DNA from: Trueperella abortisuis
GTDB taxonomy: Bacteria; Actinomycetota; Actinomycetes; Actinomycetales; Actinomycetaceae
Direction: 5' to 3'
DNA length: 64,000 nucleotides
NCBI RefSeq assembly: GCF_030811095.1
Contig: NZ_JAUSQL010000001.1
Span: 1,178,001-1,242,000 of the forward strand
Shown: piece after piece, positions 17,812 through 27,736 of the stretch
How positions within the stretch are numbered: position 1 is the stretch's first letter
How the letters are laid out: each line of letters begins with the position of its first letter
The notes under the pieces: model-generated
Database searches by the model: none
What the model saw: only the letters and a program-made list of their open reading frames with translations
What the model was told of the DNA's origin: nothing
Program-made: the position numbers and the translations under genes

Positions 17812-17838
17812 GAGCCTCCCAGCAGGGAGGCTCTTGTG
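17812..17838 (+). terminator. Hairpin between rpoZ and coaBC
   Basis: GAGCCTCCC/GGGAGGCTC perfect 9-bp stem with an AGCA loop, followed by TTGTGT. Its 3' arm contains the only good Shine-Dalgarno-like sequence (GGGAGG) upstream of coaBC. Confidence 0.7.
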
Positions 17839-17852
17839 TATCCACCCCGCGG

Positions 17853-19093
17853 GTGCTCGTCGGGGTCTGCGGCGGTATCGCCGCCTACAAGGTCGCCGGC
17901 GTTGTGCGCAGGCTACGTCAGGCGGGGGTCGACGTGGTCGTGGTGCCAACCCCCGCATCCCTCGACTTCGTGGGAGCGACAACGTGGGAGGCCCTTTCCG
18001 GCAACCCCGTACACGTTCGTATCCCGGAGGGCGCGGACCGAGTGGTTCACGTGGCGACCGGCCAGAGCGCCGACCTGGTGCTCATCGCGCCGGGAACTGC
18101 CAACACGATGGCCAAGCTCGCCGCTGGTATCGCGGATAATCTTCTTACCGCTTCCGCTCTCGTGGCCACGTGCCCGGTCATGATTGCCCCGGCGATGCAC
18201 ACAGAAATGTGGAATAACCCCGCAACCCAGGCGAACGTCGCGACGCTCGCCGCGCGCGGGGTTGAGTTTATCGGTCCGGCGATCGGGCGCCTGACGGGTG
18301 CGGATTCCGGTGTGGGGCGAATGGTGGAGCCGGAGGAGATCGCCGAGGCCGCCATTGCCCGCCTCGGCCTGCCCGTGCCGTCCTCGAGCGACGTCGCCCG
18401 GCAGGACGCGACCGGCCTGCCAGTCTCGGACCTGGCCGGCGCGTCGGTCGCCATCTCTGCCGGCGGCACACGCGAACCCATCGACCCGGTCCGATTTATC
18501 GGTAACCACTCTACGGGGCGGATGGGGATCGAGCTGGCGAACGAGGCCGCCCGCCGGGGCGCTCGCGTGACGCTCGTGGCCGCGAACATCGAGGCTGCCC
18601 TGCTCGCGCAGCTCGATCCGCGCGTGGTCATCGAGCCCGTCGACACCGCGCAGGAGCTCTCCGCAGCCATGGACTCCCACGCGGAGTGCGATGTCCTCAT
18701 CATGGCGGCCGCCGTCTCCGACTTCCGTGTCGCCGAGCGTTCCACGTCCAAGATCAAGCACGGCGAGGAGCTCCACCTGCGCCTCGTCGCCAACCCCGAT
18801 ATTCTTGCGGGTCTTACCCGCAACCGCCGCCCGAACCAGATCATCGTAGGCTTTGCCGCGGAGACGGGTGACGACACCAACGATTACCTGGAGTTCGGCC
18901 GCCAAAAGGCGCGCAAGAAAGGCGCCGACCTCCTGGTTATCAACCGCGTCGGAGAGCGCACCGGCTTCGGTGACGTCGACACGGCTGTGACGATCGTTGA
19001 CTCCGACGGGCGCACCGTCGGCGAGGCAGCTGGCACCAAGCGCGAGGTTGCCGTCGCCATCCTGTCCACCATCTCCACAAGGAAGAACCTGTG

Positions 19094-19094
<1 letters not shown>
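17853..19094 (+). CDS. coaBC: Phosphopantothenoylcysteine decarboxylase / phosphopantothenate-cysteine ligase
   Basis: A bifunctional coenzyme A biosynthesis enzyme, about 413 residues. The N-terminal flavoprotein CoaC domain carries [39 protein letters not shown] and the catalytic-cysteine region [24 protein letters not shown]. The C-terminal CoaB ligase domain carries [23 protein letters not shown] and MAAAVSDFR. The start is uncertain: GTG 17853 sits directly before the first beta strand, while an in-frame TTG at 17793 would run through the preceding hairpin. Its end overlaps metK, so the two are coupled. Confidence 0.93.
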
Positions 19095-20275
<1,181 letters not shown>

Positions 20276-20293
20276 AATGTCGGACGCTCATGA

Positions 20294-20306
20294 TTCAATG
20301 AACTCA
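20294..20306 (+). promoter_or_regulatory. -10-like element of priA
   Basis: TTCAAT at 20294-20299, 6 nt, then ATG 20306. There is no ribosome binding site. Confidence 0.4.
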
Positions 20307-22402
20307 TGACGAACGACGGGCTATTTGGCCTCCCAGAATTTGGACATCAGGAAGAGCTGCTCTCCCTGAGCCCCGTCGCGCGCCGCGTGGACGGAGTGGA
20401 ACGCCCGGTCGCGCGCGTCTTGCTCGACATGCCCCAGCCGCACATGGACCACCTCTTCGACTACCAGATTCCCGCGACAATGGATGCGGTGGAGGAAGGT
20501 GCCCGCGTAGTGGTTAACGTGGGCCAGCGTAAGGTGGGCGGCTTCGTCGTGGAGCGTACCGATGTCACTGCCCTGGCCTCGCTGCGCCCGCTCGCCCGGG
20601 TGGTCTCCCCGATGCGGGTCTTGACACCGGAGGTACTTCAGCTGGCGCGAGCCGTCGCCGCCCGGCAAGCCGCGCCGGTGGCCCACTGCCTGCGCCTCGC
20701 CGTCCCCCAGCGTCACGCGCGCGCTGAGCGCGAGTTTTTCGAGGATCCGCCGTCCTTCGGGAAGTCTAGGGTGGTCGATGATTCGCCGTGGTCGGCCTAC
20801 ATCGGCGGGCCGGAGTTCGCTACGAAGGTGCGCGCCGGCGCCCACCCGAGTGCCGCGGTGCAGATGCGTGCCCGGGACCGCGTCCACCACCTGTTGCCGA
20901 GCCTGGTGAGCGCGGTGCGGGAGGCGGGAGAGTCGGTGCTTGTCGTGGTGCCCACGCCGGTCATGGCACGCCAGCTCGCGGAGGATCTGGAGCGCCTGGT
21001 AGGGGAGAAGCCGGTGCTCATGATCTCGCAAGACGAGCACGCCACCCGCTACCGCACGTTTCTCAGCGTGCTCACGGGACGAGCCCGCATCGTGGTCGGA
21101 ACGCGCGCGGCGGCGTGGGCGCCGGCCGAAAAGCTCGGCATGGTCGTGCTCGTCGATGATCACCACTCGACGCTAAGGGAACGCCGTAGCCCATACGTCC
21201 ACGCACGCGAGGTGCTCGCCTTGCGCGCGAAGCTCAGCGGCTGTTCCTTCGTCGCCTTCAACTTCGGTCCGTCCCCCGAGCTTGCGGCGATGGTGGCGCG
21301 GGGAAGGGCGCGCTGGATCACGCCTGCGCCCAGTGCGCACCGCGACGGGGTGGCGCAGATTATGGCCGCGCAGGACTTCCGGATTGAGGGGATCGATCTG
21401 GCCCGGATGCCCTCCTCCGTCTTCGCGGTCACCCGCGAGGGGCTCACCCGCGGGCCGGTGCTCTTCCTCGTCCCGGAGGCCGGATACGTGCCCGTCACGG
21501 CGTGTAACCGGTGCCGGCAGCTGGCCACCTGCCCGCTGTGCGGGGGGTGGCTGGCGATCAGCCACCCGGGTGCGCCTTTGCAGTGCACGCGGTGTTCGCA
21601 CGTGGTGCGTGCTTTTCGTTGCGCAGAATGCGGTGGCACGCAGGTGCGCGCAGTACGGATCGGATCGCAGCGTACGGCCCAAGAGGTGGGCCGGGCGTTT
21701 CGGGGCACACCGATCCACGTGGCGGGGGTTGGCCAATCGGCCGGGCTTGACGGCTCGGCGCGCATCGTCGTCTCCACGCCGGGTGTGATTCCGGACGTGG
21801 AGGGCGGATACACCGCCGCGGTGGTGCTCGACGCGGGTTACCTGTTGCGTTCCAACCGGCTGGATGCGGAGGTCCATTTCCTGCGCACCATCGCGCACGC
21901 CACCGCACTCGTGCGGCCGCGAAGCGCGGGCGGCAAGCTGCTGGTGGTAGGCGACGTGCCCACGCCCTTGGTCGGGGCCCTGCACACGTGGGATATGGCC
22001 GGCTGGGCAGAGGGCGTGCTCGGCGAACGCCAGCCCATTGCCCTGCCGCCTACTGCATGCTGGGTGGAGGTGCGCGCGGACCGAGAGGGGCTGCGCCAGT
22101 ATCTTGGGCTGCTTTCCGCGGCAGCTCAGGCTGGTCTTGCCCGTCAGACGGGCAAGGATACCCCTGTTGGCCAGGCAGCTCCGGAGCTTCCGGTCGACGC
22201 GCTGCTGAGCGGGGGAGCGCATGACGTGGTGCCTGGCATGGCGATACTCGGCCCGCAGCTGGCCGGGGATGAACTCCTGGTTTACCTGCGCTTTCCGGAG
22301 TCCGAGCGCGCGGAAAGGATGGCCACGGTGTATGCGGCGCTCCGCGAGGCTTCGGCCCGGAGGGTGTCCGGTGTGCGTGTACGGGTGGATCCCGAACTGT
22401 AA
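20306..22402 (+). CDS. priA: PriA-like primosomal protein, helicase-inactive actinobacterial form
   Basis: A 698-residue homologue of the replication-restart protein PriA. The N-terminal 3'-DNA-end-binding domain is recognisable (RVLLDMPQPHMDHLFDYQIP, VNVGQRKVGGFVVE). The four cysteine pairs of the zinc module are present in order (CNRC, CPLC, CTRC, CAEC, about residues 400-450). The helicase core is degenerate: no Walker A GxxGSGKT, and the DEEH box reads VDDHH. This state is known for actinobacterial PriA, annotated as a probable primosomal protein N' without helicase activity. It probably still binds forked DNA. Confidence 0.9.
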   Translation: MTNDGLFGLPEFGHQEELLSLSPVARRVDGVERPVARVLLDMPQPHMDHLFDYQIPATMDAVEEGARVVVNVGQRKVGGFVVERTDVTALASLRPLARVVSPMRVLTPEVLQLARAVAARQAAPVAHCLRLAVPQRHARAEREFFEDPPSFGKSRVVDDSPWSAYIGGPEFATKVRAGAHPSAAVQMRARDRVHHLLPSLVSAVREAGESVLVVVPTPVMARQLAEDLERLVGEKPVLMISQDEHATRYRTFLSVLTGRARIVVGTRAAAWAPAEKLGMVVLVDDHHSTLRERRSPYVHAREVLALRAKLSGCSFVAFNFGPSPELAAMVARGRARWITPAPSAHRDGVAQIMAAQDFRIEGIDLARMPSSVFAVTREGLTRGPVLFLVPEAGYVPVTACNRCRQLATCPLCGGWLAISHPGAPLQCTRCSHVVRAFRCAECGGTQVRAVRIGSQRTAQEVGRAFRGTPIHVAGVGQSAGLDGSARIVVSTPGVIPDVEGGYTAAVVLDAGYLLRSNRLDAEVHFLRTIAHATALVRPRSAGGKLLVVGDVPTPLVGALHTWDMAGWAEGVLGERQPIALPPTACWVEVRADREGLRQYLGLLSAAAQAGLARQTGKDTPVGQAAPELPVDALLSGGAHDVVPGMAILGPQLAGDELLVYLRFPESERAERMATVYAALREASARRVSGVRVRVDPEL

Positions 22403-22420
22403 GGGCCGGGCCAAAGCCCG

Positions 22421-22433
22421 TAAGATGGAAAGG
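22421..22433 (+). promoter_or_regulatory. Leaderless -10 of fmt
   Basis: TAAGAT at 22421-22426, 6 nt, then GTG 22433. Confidence 0.55.
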
Positions 22434-23344
22434 TGCGTATCATCTTTGCAGGAACACCCGACACCTCGGTTCCCTCACTCGACAAGTTGAACGAGGACCA
22501 CGAGGTCCTCGCTGTGCTCACCCGTGCCCCGGCGCCGGTGGGCCGCAAGCGTGTGTTGACCAAGTCGCCCGTCCACGAACGCGCGCAGGAGTTGGGCCTG
22601 CCGGTCCTGACCCCGCGTAGTCTTCGGGACGCCCAGGTCCAGGCGCAGATCGCGGAGTTGGCTCCCGAGGCGGTGGCAGTAGTCGCCTACGGTCTGCTCG
22701 TCCCGGAGGAGCTACTTGGGCTGCCCGCCCACGGCTGGCTCAACCTTCACTTTTCCCTGCTTCCGCGCTGGCGCGGGGCGGCTCCCGTGCAGTACGCCAT
22801 CGCCCACGGGGATACGGTGACGGGCACGGCCGTATTCCAGATCGAGTCCGGGTTGGACACCGGTCCGGTCTACGACGTGCGCGAACACCCCATCGCCGAA
22901 TCTGACACCGCCGAGTCCCTGCTCGCCGTGCTCGCCCAGTCCGGCGCGGCGCAACTCTCGCAGGTTCTGGCCGAGATCGAGTCCGGCCACGCTCAGGCGC
23001 GGCCCCAGGAGGGAGTGGCGACTCTCGCACCGCGGCTCACCTCCAAGGACGCCCGGATCGACTGGTCCCAACCGGCTGAGGTGGTGTCGGCCCGTACCCG
23101 CGGCTGGTGGCCCGCCCCCGGGGCGTGGTCCGATATGGACGGCAAGCGCGTCAAACTCGGCCCGGCCGCCGTCACCGATATCGAGGGCCTGCGCCCCGGA
23201 CAGATCGGCGAAGGTGGCGTGGTAGGCACGGGAACTACGGCCGTCCGGCTGTCCCGGGTGGGTCCGGCAGGCAAGGCGTGGATGGAAAGCGCGGACTGGA
23301 TCCGGGGACTACACGGTAAGGCGAGCTTTGAGGTGAGGCAGTGA
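22433..23344 (+). CDS. fmt: Methionyl-tRNA formyltransferase
   Basis: A 303-residue enzyme formylating initiator Met-tRNA. MRIIFAGTPDTSVPSLDKL is the standard N-terminus. The formyltransferase catalytic block LNLHFSLLPRWRGAAPVQYAI contains the conserved Asn-His, followed by ESGLDTGPVY with the catalytic Asp. The C-terminal OB-like domain begins near residue 205. GTG start behind a leaderless-type promoter. The stop overlaps the next gene (TGATG). Confidence 0.97.
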   Translation: MRIIFAGTPDTSVPSLDKLNEDHEVLAVLTRAPAPVGRKRVLTKSPVHERAQELGLPVLTPRSLRDAQVQAQIAELAPEAVAVVAYGLLVPEELLGLPAHGWLNLHFSLLPRWRGAAPVQYAIAHGDTVTGTAVFQIESGLDTGPVYDVREHPIAESDTAESLLAVLAQSGAAQLSQVLAEIESGHAQARPQEGVATLAPRLTSKDARIDWSQPAEVVSARTRGWWPAPGAWSDMDGKRVKLGPAAVTDIEGLRPGQIGEGGVVGTGTTAVRLSRVGPAGKAWMESADWIRGLHGKASFEVRQ

Positions 23345-24753
23345 TGAGCGAACGTCCATCAGGGTGGCGTCCCGGCCGCAGGCAGAGCGACGCAGCCCGC
23401 ACCGCCGTCTTCGAGGTCCTCACGGATGTGGAGACGAACGGGGCTTATGCCAACATCGCCCTGCCCAAGGCGATCCGAGCCGCGCGGCTGAACAAGCAGG
23501 ACGCGGCCTTTGCCACGAACCTGTGCTACGGCACGCTGCGACTGCAGGGGCGTTGGGATGCCATACTCGCCCACTGCATGGACCGTGAACCCGAGCCGGC
23601 CGTCGGGGTGCTGTTGAGGATGGGCGTGCACCAGTTGTTCGCCCTACGCACCCCGCCCCACGCCGCGATTAACGAGACCGTCATGCTCACCCGCCACCAT
23701 GTGGGCACGGGCGCGTCGGGTTTCGTCAACGCCGTCCTACGCCAGGCCAATGAGCGCTCGCTCAAGGAGTGGCAGGTACAGCTCAAGGACGACCACGGCA
23801 AGGCCGCCTCGACGGGGTTCATCGCCGACTGGTTTTCCCACCCGCGTTGGATTGTGCGCGCGCTGTCGGTGGCGCTCGTGGCCCACGGCCGAGAGCGCCG
23901 GGACCTCATCTCGGTCTTGAAAGCCGACAACGAGCCGGCCGACGTGGCCCTCGTTGCGCGCGACATTTCGATTAACGCGTTGCGCTCCGACGTCGGGCGG
24001 GGACACATGAGCTGCCGGCCCGGCCACCTCGTGGACTCGGCCCTCATCCTCGAGGGTGGCGACCCTGGGCGGGTGTTCGCCGTCCGAGACGGAATTGCGG
24101 GCGTTCAGGACGAGGGCTCCCAGCTCGTGGCCCGGACCTTCGCCGCCGCCCCCGTCGACGGTGAAGACGGTGCCTGGCTCGACATGTGTGCCGGGCCGGG
24201 CGGTAAGACGGCCACCCTCGTGGCGCTCAACCCCGCCGTCACCATCTTCGCCAACGAGCTTCACGAGCACCGCCTGGACCTGGTGGCTGACAACGTGGCA
24301 CCCTGGGCCGATCGAGTTCAGCTCAGGCTCGGCGACGGCGCCGACATCGGCGCGGAGCAGCCCGCGAGCTTCGACAGGGTGCTCATCGACGCGCCATGTA
24401 CGGGTATTGGTGCGCTGCGTCGCCGCCCTGAGGCGCGGTGGGTGAAGGCGGCCGGCGACGCCCTCGATCTAGTCCGCCTCCAGCTCTCCCTCCTGGAGTC
24501 CGGGTGGGAAGCCGTCCGGCCTGGGGGAGTGGTGGGGTACTCGACCTGCTCGCCCTACCTACCCGAGACCACCGGCGTGGTTGAGACCTTCCTCGCCGGT
24601 CGCGAGGATGTGGAGGTGCTCGACGCCCGCGAGCTCGCCTCTTCCCAGGCGAAGTTCCCGATCGTCGGGGCGGGGCCCTACCTCCAGCTGTGGCCAGACC
24701 TGCATGCCTCGGACGCCATGTTCCTTGCACTCTTGCGCAAGCGCGCGCGTTAG
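23344..24753 (+). CDS. rsmB: 16S rRNA (cytosine-C5) methyltransferase, RsmB/Sun family
   Basis: A 469-residue protein with an N-terminal NusB-like RNA-binding domain (about 20-150, ARTAVFEVLTDVETNGAYANIALP) and a C-terminal SAM-dependent m5C methyltransferase domain. The SAM loop is DMCAGPGGKTATL (about 280). The two catalytic cysteines are in DAPCTGIGALRRRPEARW and YSTCSPYLPETTGVVE. The start shares a base with the fmt stop; a GTG at 23341 is possible. The fmt-rsmB-rpe order is typical for actinobacteria. Confidence 0.93.
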   Translation: MSERPSGWRPGRRQSDAARTAVFEVLTDVETNGAYANIALPKAIRAARLNKQDAAFATNLCYGTLRLQGRWDAILAHCMDREPEPAVGVLLRMGVHQLFALRTPPHAAINETVMLTRHHVGTGASGFVNAVLRQANERSLKEWQVQLKDDHGKAASTGFIADWFSHPRWIVRALSVALVAHGRERRDLISVLKADNEPADVALVARDISINALRSDVGRGHMSCRPGHLVDSALILEGGDPGRVFAVRDGIAGVQDEGSQLVARTFAAAPVDGEDGAWLDMCAGPGGKTATLVALNPAVTIFANELHEHRLDLVADNVAPWADRVQLRLGDGADIGAEQPASFDRVLIDAPCTGIGALRRRPEARWVKAAGDALDLVRLQLSLLESGWEAVRPGGVVGYSTCSPYLPETTGVVETFLAGREDVEVLDARELASSQAKFPIVGAGPYLQLWPDLHASDAMFLALLRKRAR

Positions 24754-24761
24754 GCTCCGTA

Positions 24762-24774
24762 TAGAATTGCCACA
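24762..24774 (+). promoter_or_regulatory. Leaderless -10 of rpe
   Basis: TAGAAT at 24762-24767 (within TATAGAAT), 6 nt, then ATG 24774. Confidence 0.55.
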
Positions 24775-25436
24775 TGAGAATCTCCCCATCCATCCTCAAT
24801 TGTGACTTTTCGGACCTGCGCGGCGAACTGACCAAGATCCGTAACGCCGACTGGGCACACGTAGACATCATGGACAACCACTTCGTGCCCAACCTGACGA
24901 TGGGCGTCCCGATCGTGGAGTCGATCGTCGGGATCTCGCAGATTCCGGTCGACACGCACTTGATGATCGAGGACCCGGACCGCTGGGCGCCCGCCTACGC
25001 TGAAGCCGGCGCGAAGTCGGTCACCTTCCACGCGGAGGCCGCGGCCGCGCCGCTACGCCTCGCGCGCGAGCTGCGGGCGATGGGCGTGCGCGCGGGGCTG
25101 GGTCTCAAGCCCGCTACCCCCATCGAGCCCTACCTCGACATCCTCGACGAGTTCGACATGATCCTCATCATGACTGTCGAGCCCGGTTTCGGCGGCCAGT
25201 CCTTCATCGAGTCGATGATGGCGAAGGTGGCCCGCACCCGCGACGCCGTGAACAAGTCGGGCCTCGACGTGTGGATTCAGGTGGACGGCGGTATTTCGCG
25301 GGAGACGATCGAGATCGCGGCCGACGCCGGGGCCGACACGTTCGTTGCCGGATCGGCGGTCTACAAGTCGGAGGACGCCTACGCCGAGGTCGAGGCGCTA
25401 CGCGAGTTGGCGAGCCGACACACACATTCTCGTTAA
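24774..25436 (+). CDS. rpe: Ribulose-phosphate 3-epimerase
   Basis: A 220-residue TIM-barrel enzyme of the pentose phosphate pathway interconverting ribulose-5-P and xylulose-5-P. The start [15 protein letters not shown], metal-binding [21 protein letters not shown], the flexible loop [13 protein letters not shown] and the phosphate loop [28 protein letters not shown] are all intact. Probably transcribed from its own leaderless promoter. The related transketolase and transaldolase genes lie at the right end of the window, not in this operon. Confidence 0.98.
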   Translation: MRISPSILNCDFSDLRGELTKIRNADWAHVDIMDNHFVPNLTMGVPIVESIVGISQIPVDTHLMIEDPDRWAPAYAEAGAKSVTFHAEAAAAPLRLARELRAMGVRAGLGLKPATPIEPYLDILDEFDMILIMTVEPGFGGQSFIESMMAKVARTRDAVNKSGLDVWIQVDGGISRETIEIAADAGADTFVAGSAVYKSEDAYAEVEALRELASRHTHSR

Positions 25437-25443
25437 AGGTGCC

Positions 25444-25449
25444 TATACT
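25444..25449 (+). promoter_or_regulatory. -10 element of the riboswitch transcript
   Basis: TATACT, 15 nt before the riboswitch. No good -35 was recognised. Confidence 0.55.
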
Positions 25450-25463
25450 GGGCACGTGCACAT

Positions 25464-25578
25464 GCTCCGGGGTCAGTGAAAATCTGAACCGGCGGTGAAA
25501 GTCCGCGACCCGGCCCACTTGGGCCGGTTGATGGGGTGAGATTCCCCGACCGACGGTGAAAGTCCGGATGGGAGGAGC
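25464..25578 (+). promoter_or_regulatory. FMN riboswitch (RFN element)
   Basis: The conserved core is plain. GGGGTCAGTGAAAATCTGA is followed by ACCGGCGGTGAAAGTCCGCGACC at the 5' side, and ACCGACGGTGAAAGTCCGGATG at the 3' side. Closing stem P1 is GCTCC (25464-25468) with GGAGC (25574-25578). The variable hairpin CGGCCCACTTGGGCCG lies between. FMN binding to this aptamer normally turns off flavin synthesis or uptake genes. Confidence 0.96.
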
Positions 25579-25583
25579 AATGA

Positions 25584-25649
25584 GGCGGCGTGTGCCGCCC
25601 GCACGCTTGACGCGTGCGTCCTTCCCGGTGCGTGCATGGGAAGGGACGA
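25584..25649 (+). promoter_or_regulatory. Expression platform of the FMN riboswitch
   Basis: Three stacked hairpins follow the aptamer: GGCGGC/GCCGCC (25584-25599), CGCACGC/GCGTGCG (25600-25618), and CCTTCCC (25620-25626) with GGGAAGG (25638-25644). The last hides the ribX Shine-Dalgarno GGGAAGGG, so regulation could be at translation initiation. No U-run is present, which argues against a simple terminator. Confidence 0.6.
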
Positions 25650-26420
25650 ATGAAGCGGATGACATGGGCGGCACCGATCACGGTCGGCGTCGTTGCGATG
25701 ATTGCCTGGATTGCGCTGACCGAGACGGGCGTGGTGGCGGAGTGGATTCTGCCCAGCCCCCGTCAGGTTGGCCAGCGGCTTTTCGCCGGGCTCGGCAAAG
25801 GCTACCTGGTCGACGGCACGCTCCAGACGCTGTACGAGGCGCTCCTGGGGTGCTTCTTCGCGGCGCTCATCGGCATTCCGCTCGGCTTCGCTATCGCCCA
25901 TTGGCGGGCGCTGGCGGCGTCGGTTCAACCCTATCTGGCGGCTTCCCAGGCCATCCCTGCGGTCGCCATCGCACCCATGCTCGTGATCTGGGTGGGCTAC
26001 GGAACGACCCCCATCGTCGTGCTGTGTACGATCATGGTCGTGTTCCCCATCGTCATCAATACGACGGTGGGAGCCAAAAGCATCGACCCAGACATCATCG
26101 GGGCCGCCCGCCTCGACGGTGCCGGGTCACTTCGCCTGGTGGGGATGATTGAGCTTCCCCTGGCGGCGCCGAACATCTTGGCCGGCCTGCGCAACGGCTT
26201 CACGCTGTCGATCACGGGTGCGGTAGTTGGGGAGATGGTCATCGGCGGCCGTGACGGGCTGGGCATCGTCCTCGTCGGGGCGCAGGCGCTCAATGACATC
26301 TCGGGCATGTTCGCCGCGATCGTCATCTTGGCAGTGTGCGCGATCCTGATCTACGTTCTCTTGCTCATCGCAGAATCCAGGGCCGTCTTGGCCGTGGAAG
26401 GAAGAAAAGGTAGAAAATGA
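25650..26420 (+). CDS. ribX: ABC transporter permease, flavin uptake (RibX-like)
   Basis: A 256-residue membrane permease of the SsuC/TauC type with six hydrophobic segments. The EAA-like cytoplasmic loop is AARLDGAGSLRLVGMIELPLAAP (about residues 150-172). Placement directly behind an FMN riboswitch and coupled to a THI5/NMT1-like binding protein identifies it as the permease of a RibXY-type riboflavin transporter. ATG 25650 has GGGAAGGG 4 nt upstream; ATG 25659 is possible. No ATP-binding subunit gene follows, so it must share an ATPase encoded elsewhere. The substrate is inferred from the riboswitch, not from binding residues. Confidence 0.88.
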   Translation: MKRMTWAAPITVGVVAMIAWIALTETGVVAEWILPSPRQVGQRLFAGLGKGYLVDGTLQTLYEALLGCFFAALIGIPLGFAIAHWRALAASVQPYLAASQAIPAVAIAPMLVIWVGYGTTPIVVLCTIMVVFPIVINTTVGAKSIDPDIIGAARLDGAGSLRLVGMIELPLAAPNILAGLRNGFTLSITGAVVGEMVIGGRDGLGIVLVGAQALNDISGMFAAIVILAVCAILIYVLLLIAESRAVLAVEGRKGRK

Positions 26421-27433
26421 AGAAGCTACTGGCGCTGCTGGCGCTGCTGGCGTTGACGTCCTGCTCGGGCGGGCCGGACACCGCCCCGACCTCCCCGTCG
26501 GTTGAGAGCCCCGCCGCGCACTCCGATGACGCCGGCGCCGCCGCCCTCACGATCGGCCTGACCTACATCCCCGACGTTCAGTTCGCCCCGGTCTACGTGG
26601 CGCTCGAGAAGGGCTACTTCGCCGACGAGGGCCTGGAGGTAACCATCCGCCACCACGGCGCGCAAGAGTCCCTCCTCGGTGCGCTGCAGTCTGGCGAGGA
26701 GGACGTCGTCTTCGCGGGCGGGGACGAGATGATGCAGGCGCGAAGCACCGGCGTCGACGTCGTGAACTGGGCGACGATGTACCAGCGCTACCCGGTGGTT
26801 CTCATCGCGAAGGCCGATTCGGGGATCACCTCACCCGCGGACCTCGCGGGCAAGACGGTGGGTCTGCCCGGCCCATACGGCGAGAACTATTTCGGTCTGC
26901 TCGCCATGCAGAAGGCTTACGGGTTGGAGGATATGCAGGTCGATTACATCGGCTACACCCAGTCGGCGGCGCTGAGCTCGGGTCAGGTGGACGCCATCAT
27001 CGGGTTCACCAATAACGACGCCGTCTCCATGCGTCACGCTGGAATCGACGTGGTCGAGATGCCGTTGGTCGAGGGCAACCTGCCGCTTGTCGGCGTCGGG
27101 CTGGGATCGATCAACGTCGAGCCGGAGACGATGTCGAAGGTGCTTTCCGCGATGGAGAAGGCGACCGCCGACGCCTCCGCGGATCTTGACGGCACGCTGG
27201 ACATTGTGGAGAGCTACGTGCCCACGCTCGCCGAACCCGACCAACGCGAGCTCGCCGGCGAGGTGCTCAAGGCTACCCTGAAGCTGTACACCGGCGGAGA
27301 GTCGTTCGGCGCGCAGGACGAACGGGCCTGGGAGGCCATGTCGGGCTTCCTTGAGGAGACCGGCGTGCTCGAAAAGCCCGTGTCCGCTACCGACGCCTAC
27401 ACGCTCGACGTTCTTAAAGCACGGACTAAGTGA
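26417..27433 (+). CDS. ribY: Flavin ABC transporter substrate-binding lipoprotein (RibY-like)
   Basis: A 338-residue lipoprotein. The signal peptide [16 protein letters not shown] ends in a lipobox (LTSC, Cys about 16). A short S/P/T-rich linker follows, then an NMT1/THI5-like periplasmic-binding fold: [48 protein letters not shown], and [14 protein letters not shown]. Such proteins bind riboflavin or pyrimidine-like ligands. The ATG overlaps the ribX stop (ATGA). A 9-bp CTGCTGGCG-type repeat encodes the LLALLALLA signal core. hisE starts 33 nt later from its own promoter. Confidence 0.88.
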   Translation: MKKLLALLALLALTSCSGGPDTAPTSPSVESPAAHSDDAGAAALTIGLTYIPDVQFAPVYVALEKGYFADEGLEVTIRHHGAQESLLGALQSGEEDVVFAGGDEMMQARSTGVDVVNWATMYQRYPVVLIAKADSGITSPADLAGKTVGLPGPYGENYFGLLAMQKAYGLEDMQVDYIGYTQSAALSSGQVDAIIGFTNNDAVSMRHAGIDVVEMPLVEGNLPLVGVGLGSINVEPETMSKVLSAMEKATADASADLDGTLDIVESYVPTLAEPDQRELAGEVLKATLKLYTGGESFGAQDERAWEAMSGFLEETGVLEKPVSATDAYTLDVLKARTK

Positions 27434-27453
27434 GGCCAGCGCCCGGGCAGGGC

Positions 27454-27466
27454 TACAATGAAAGCG
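27454..27466 (+). promoter_or_regulatory. Leaderless -10 of hisE
   Basis: TACAAT at 27454-27459, 6 nt, then GTG 27466. Confidence 0.6.
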
Positions 27467-27729
27467 TGAAAACGTTTGAAGAGCTGTTTGCGGAACTGTC
27501 GACGAAGGCCATTGAGCGCCCCGAAGGTTCGGGGTCGGTCAAGGAGCTAGATGCTGGGATTCATTTCATCGGCAAGAAGATCGTGGAGGAGGCTGGCGAG
27601 GTTTGGATTGCCGCCGAGTACCAGTCTGATGAGGAGCTGGCCGAGGAGGCATCCCAGTTGCTCTACCATCTTCAGCTCATGCTCATCGCCCGCGGCCTGA
27701 CCTTGGCCGACGTTTACCGGTACCTCTAG
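27466..27729 (+). CDS. hisE: Phosphoribosyl-ATP pyrophosphatase
   Basis: An 87-residue all-helical enzyme hydrolysing phosphoribosyl-ATP to phosphoribosyl-AMP, the second step of histidine synthesis. The MazG-like metal-binding motif is [16 protein letters not shown] (ExxE) with [31 protein letters not shown] 27466 is preferred because the family starts at [10 protein letters not shown] and a TACAAT lies 6 nt upstream; a start at 27430 would add unrelated residues. It is followed by hisG, the usual actinobacterial hisEG pair separate from the main his operon. Confidence 0.96.
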   Translation: MKTFEELFAELSTKAIERPEGSGSVKELDAGIHFIGKKIVEEAGEVWIAAEYQSDEELAEEASQLLYHLQLMLIARGLTLADVYRYL

Positions 27730-27736
27730 GAGAGTC

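Noticed and set aside
20306..22402. priA as a broken gene
   Set aside because: Loss of Walker A and DEAD-box motifs is the normal state of actinobacterial PriA; zinc cysteines and N-terminal domain are intact.
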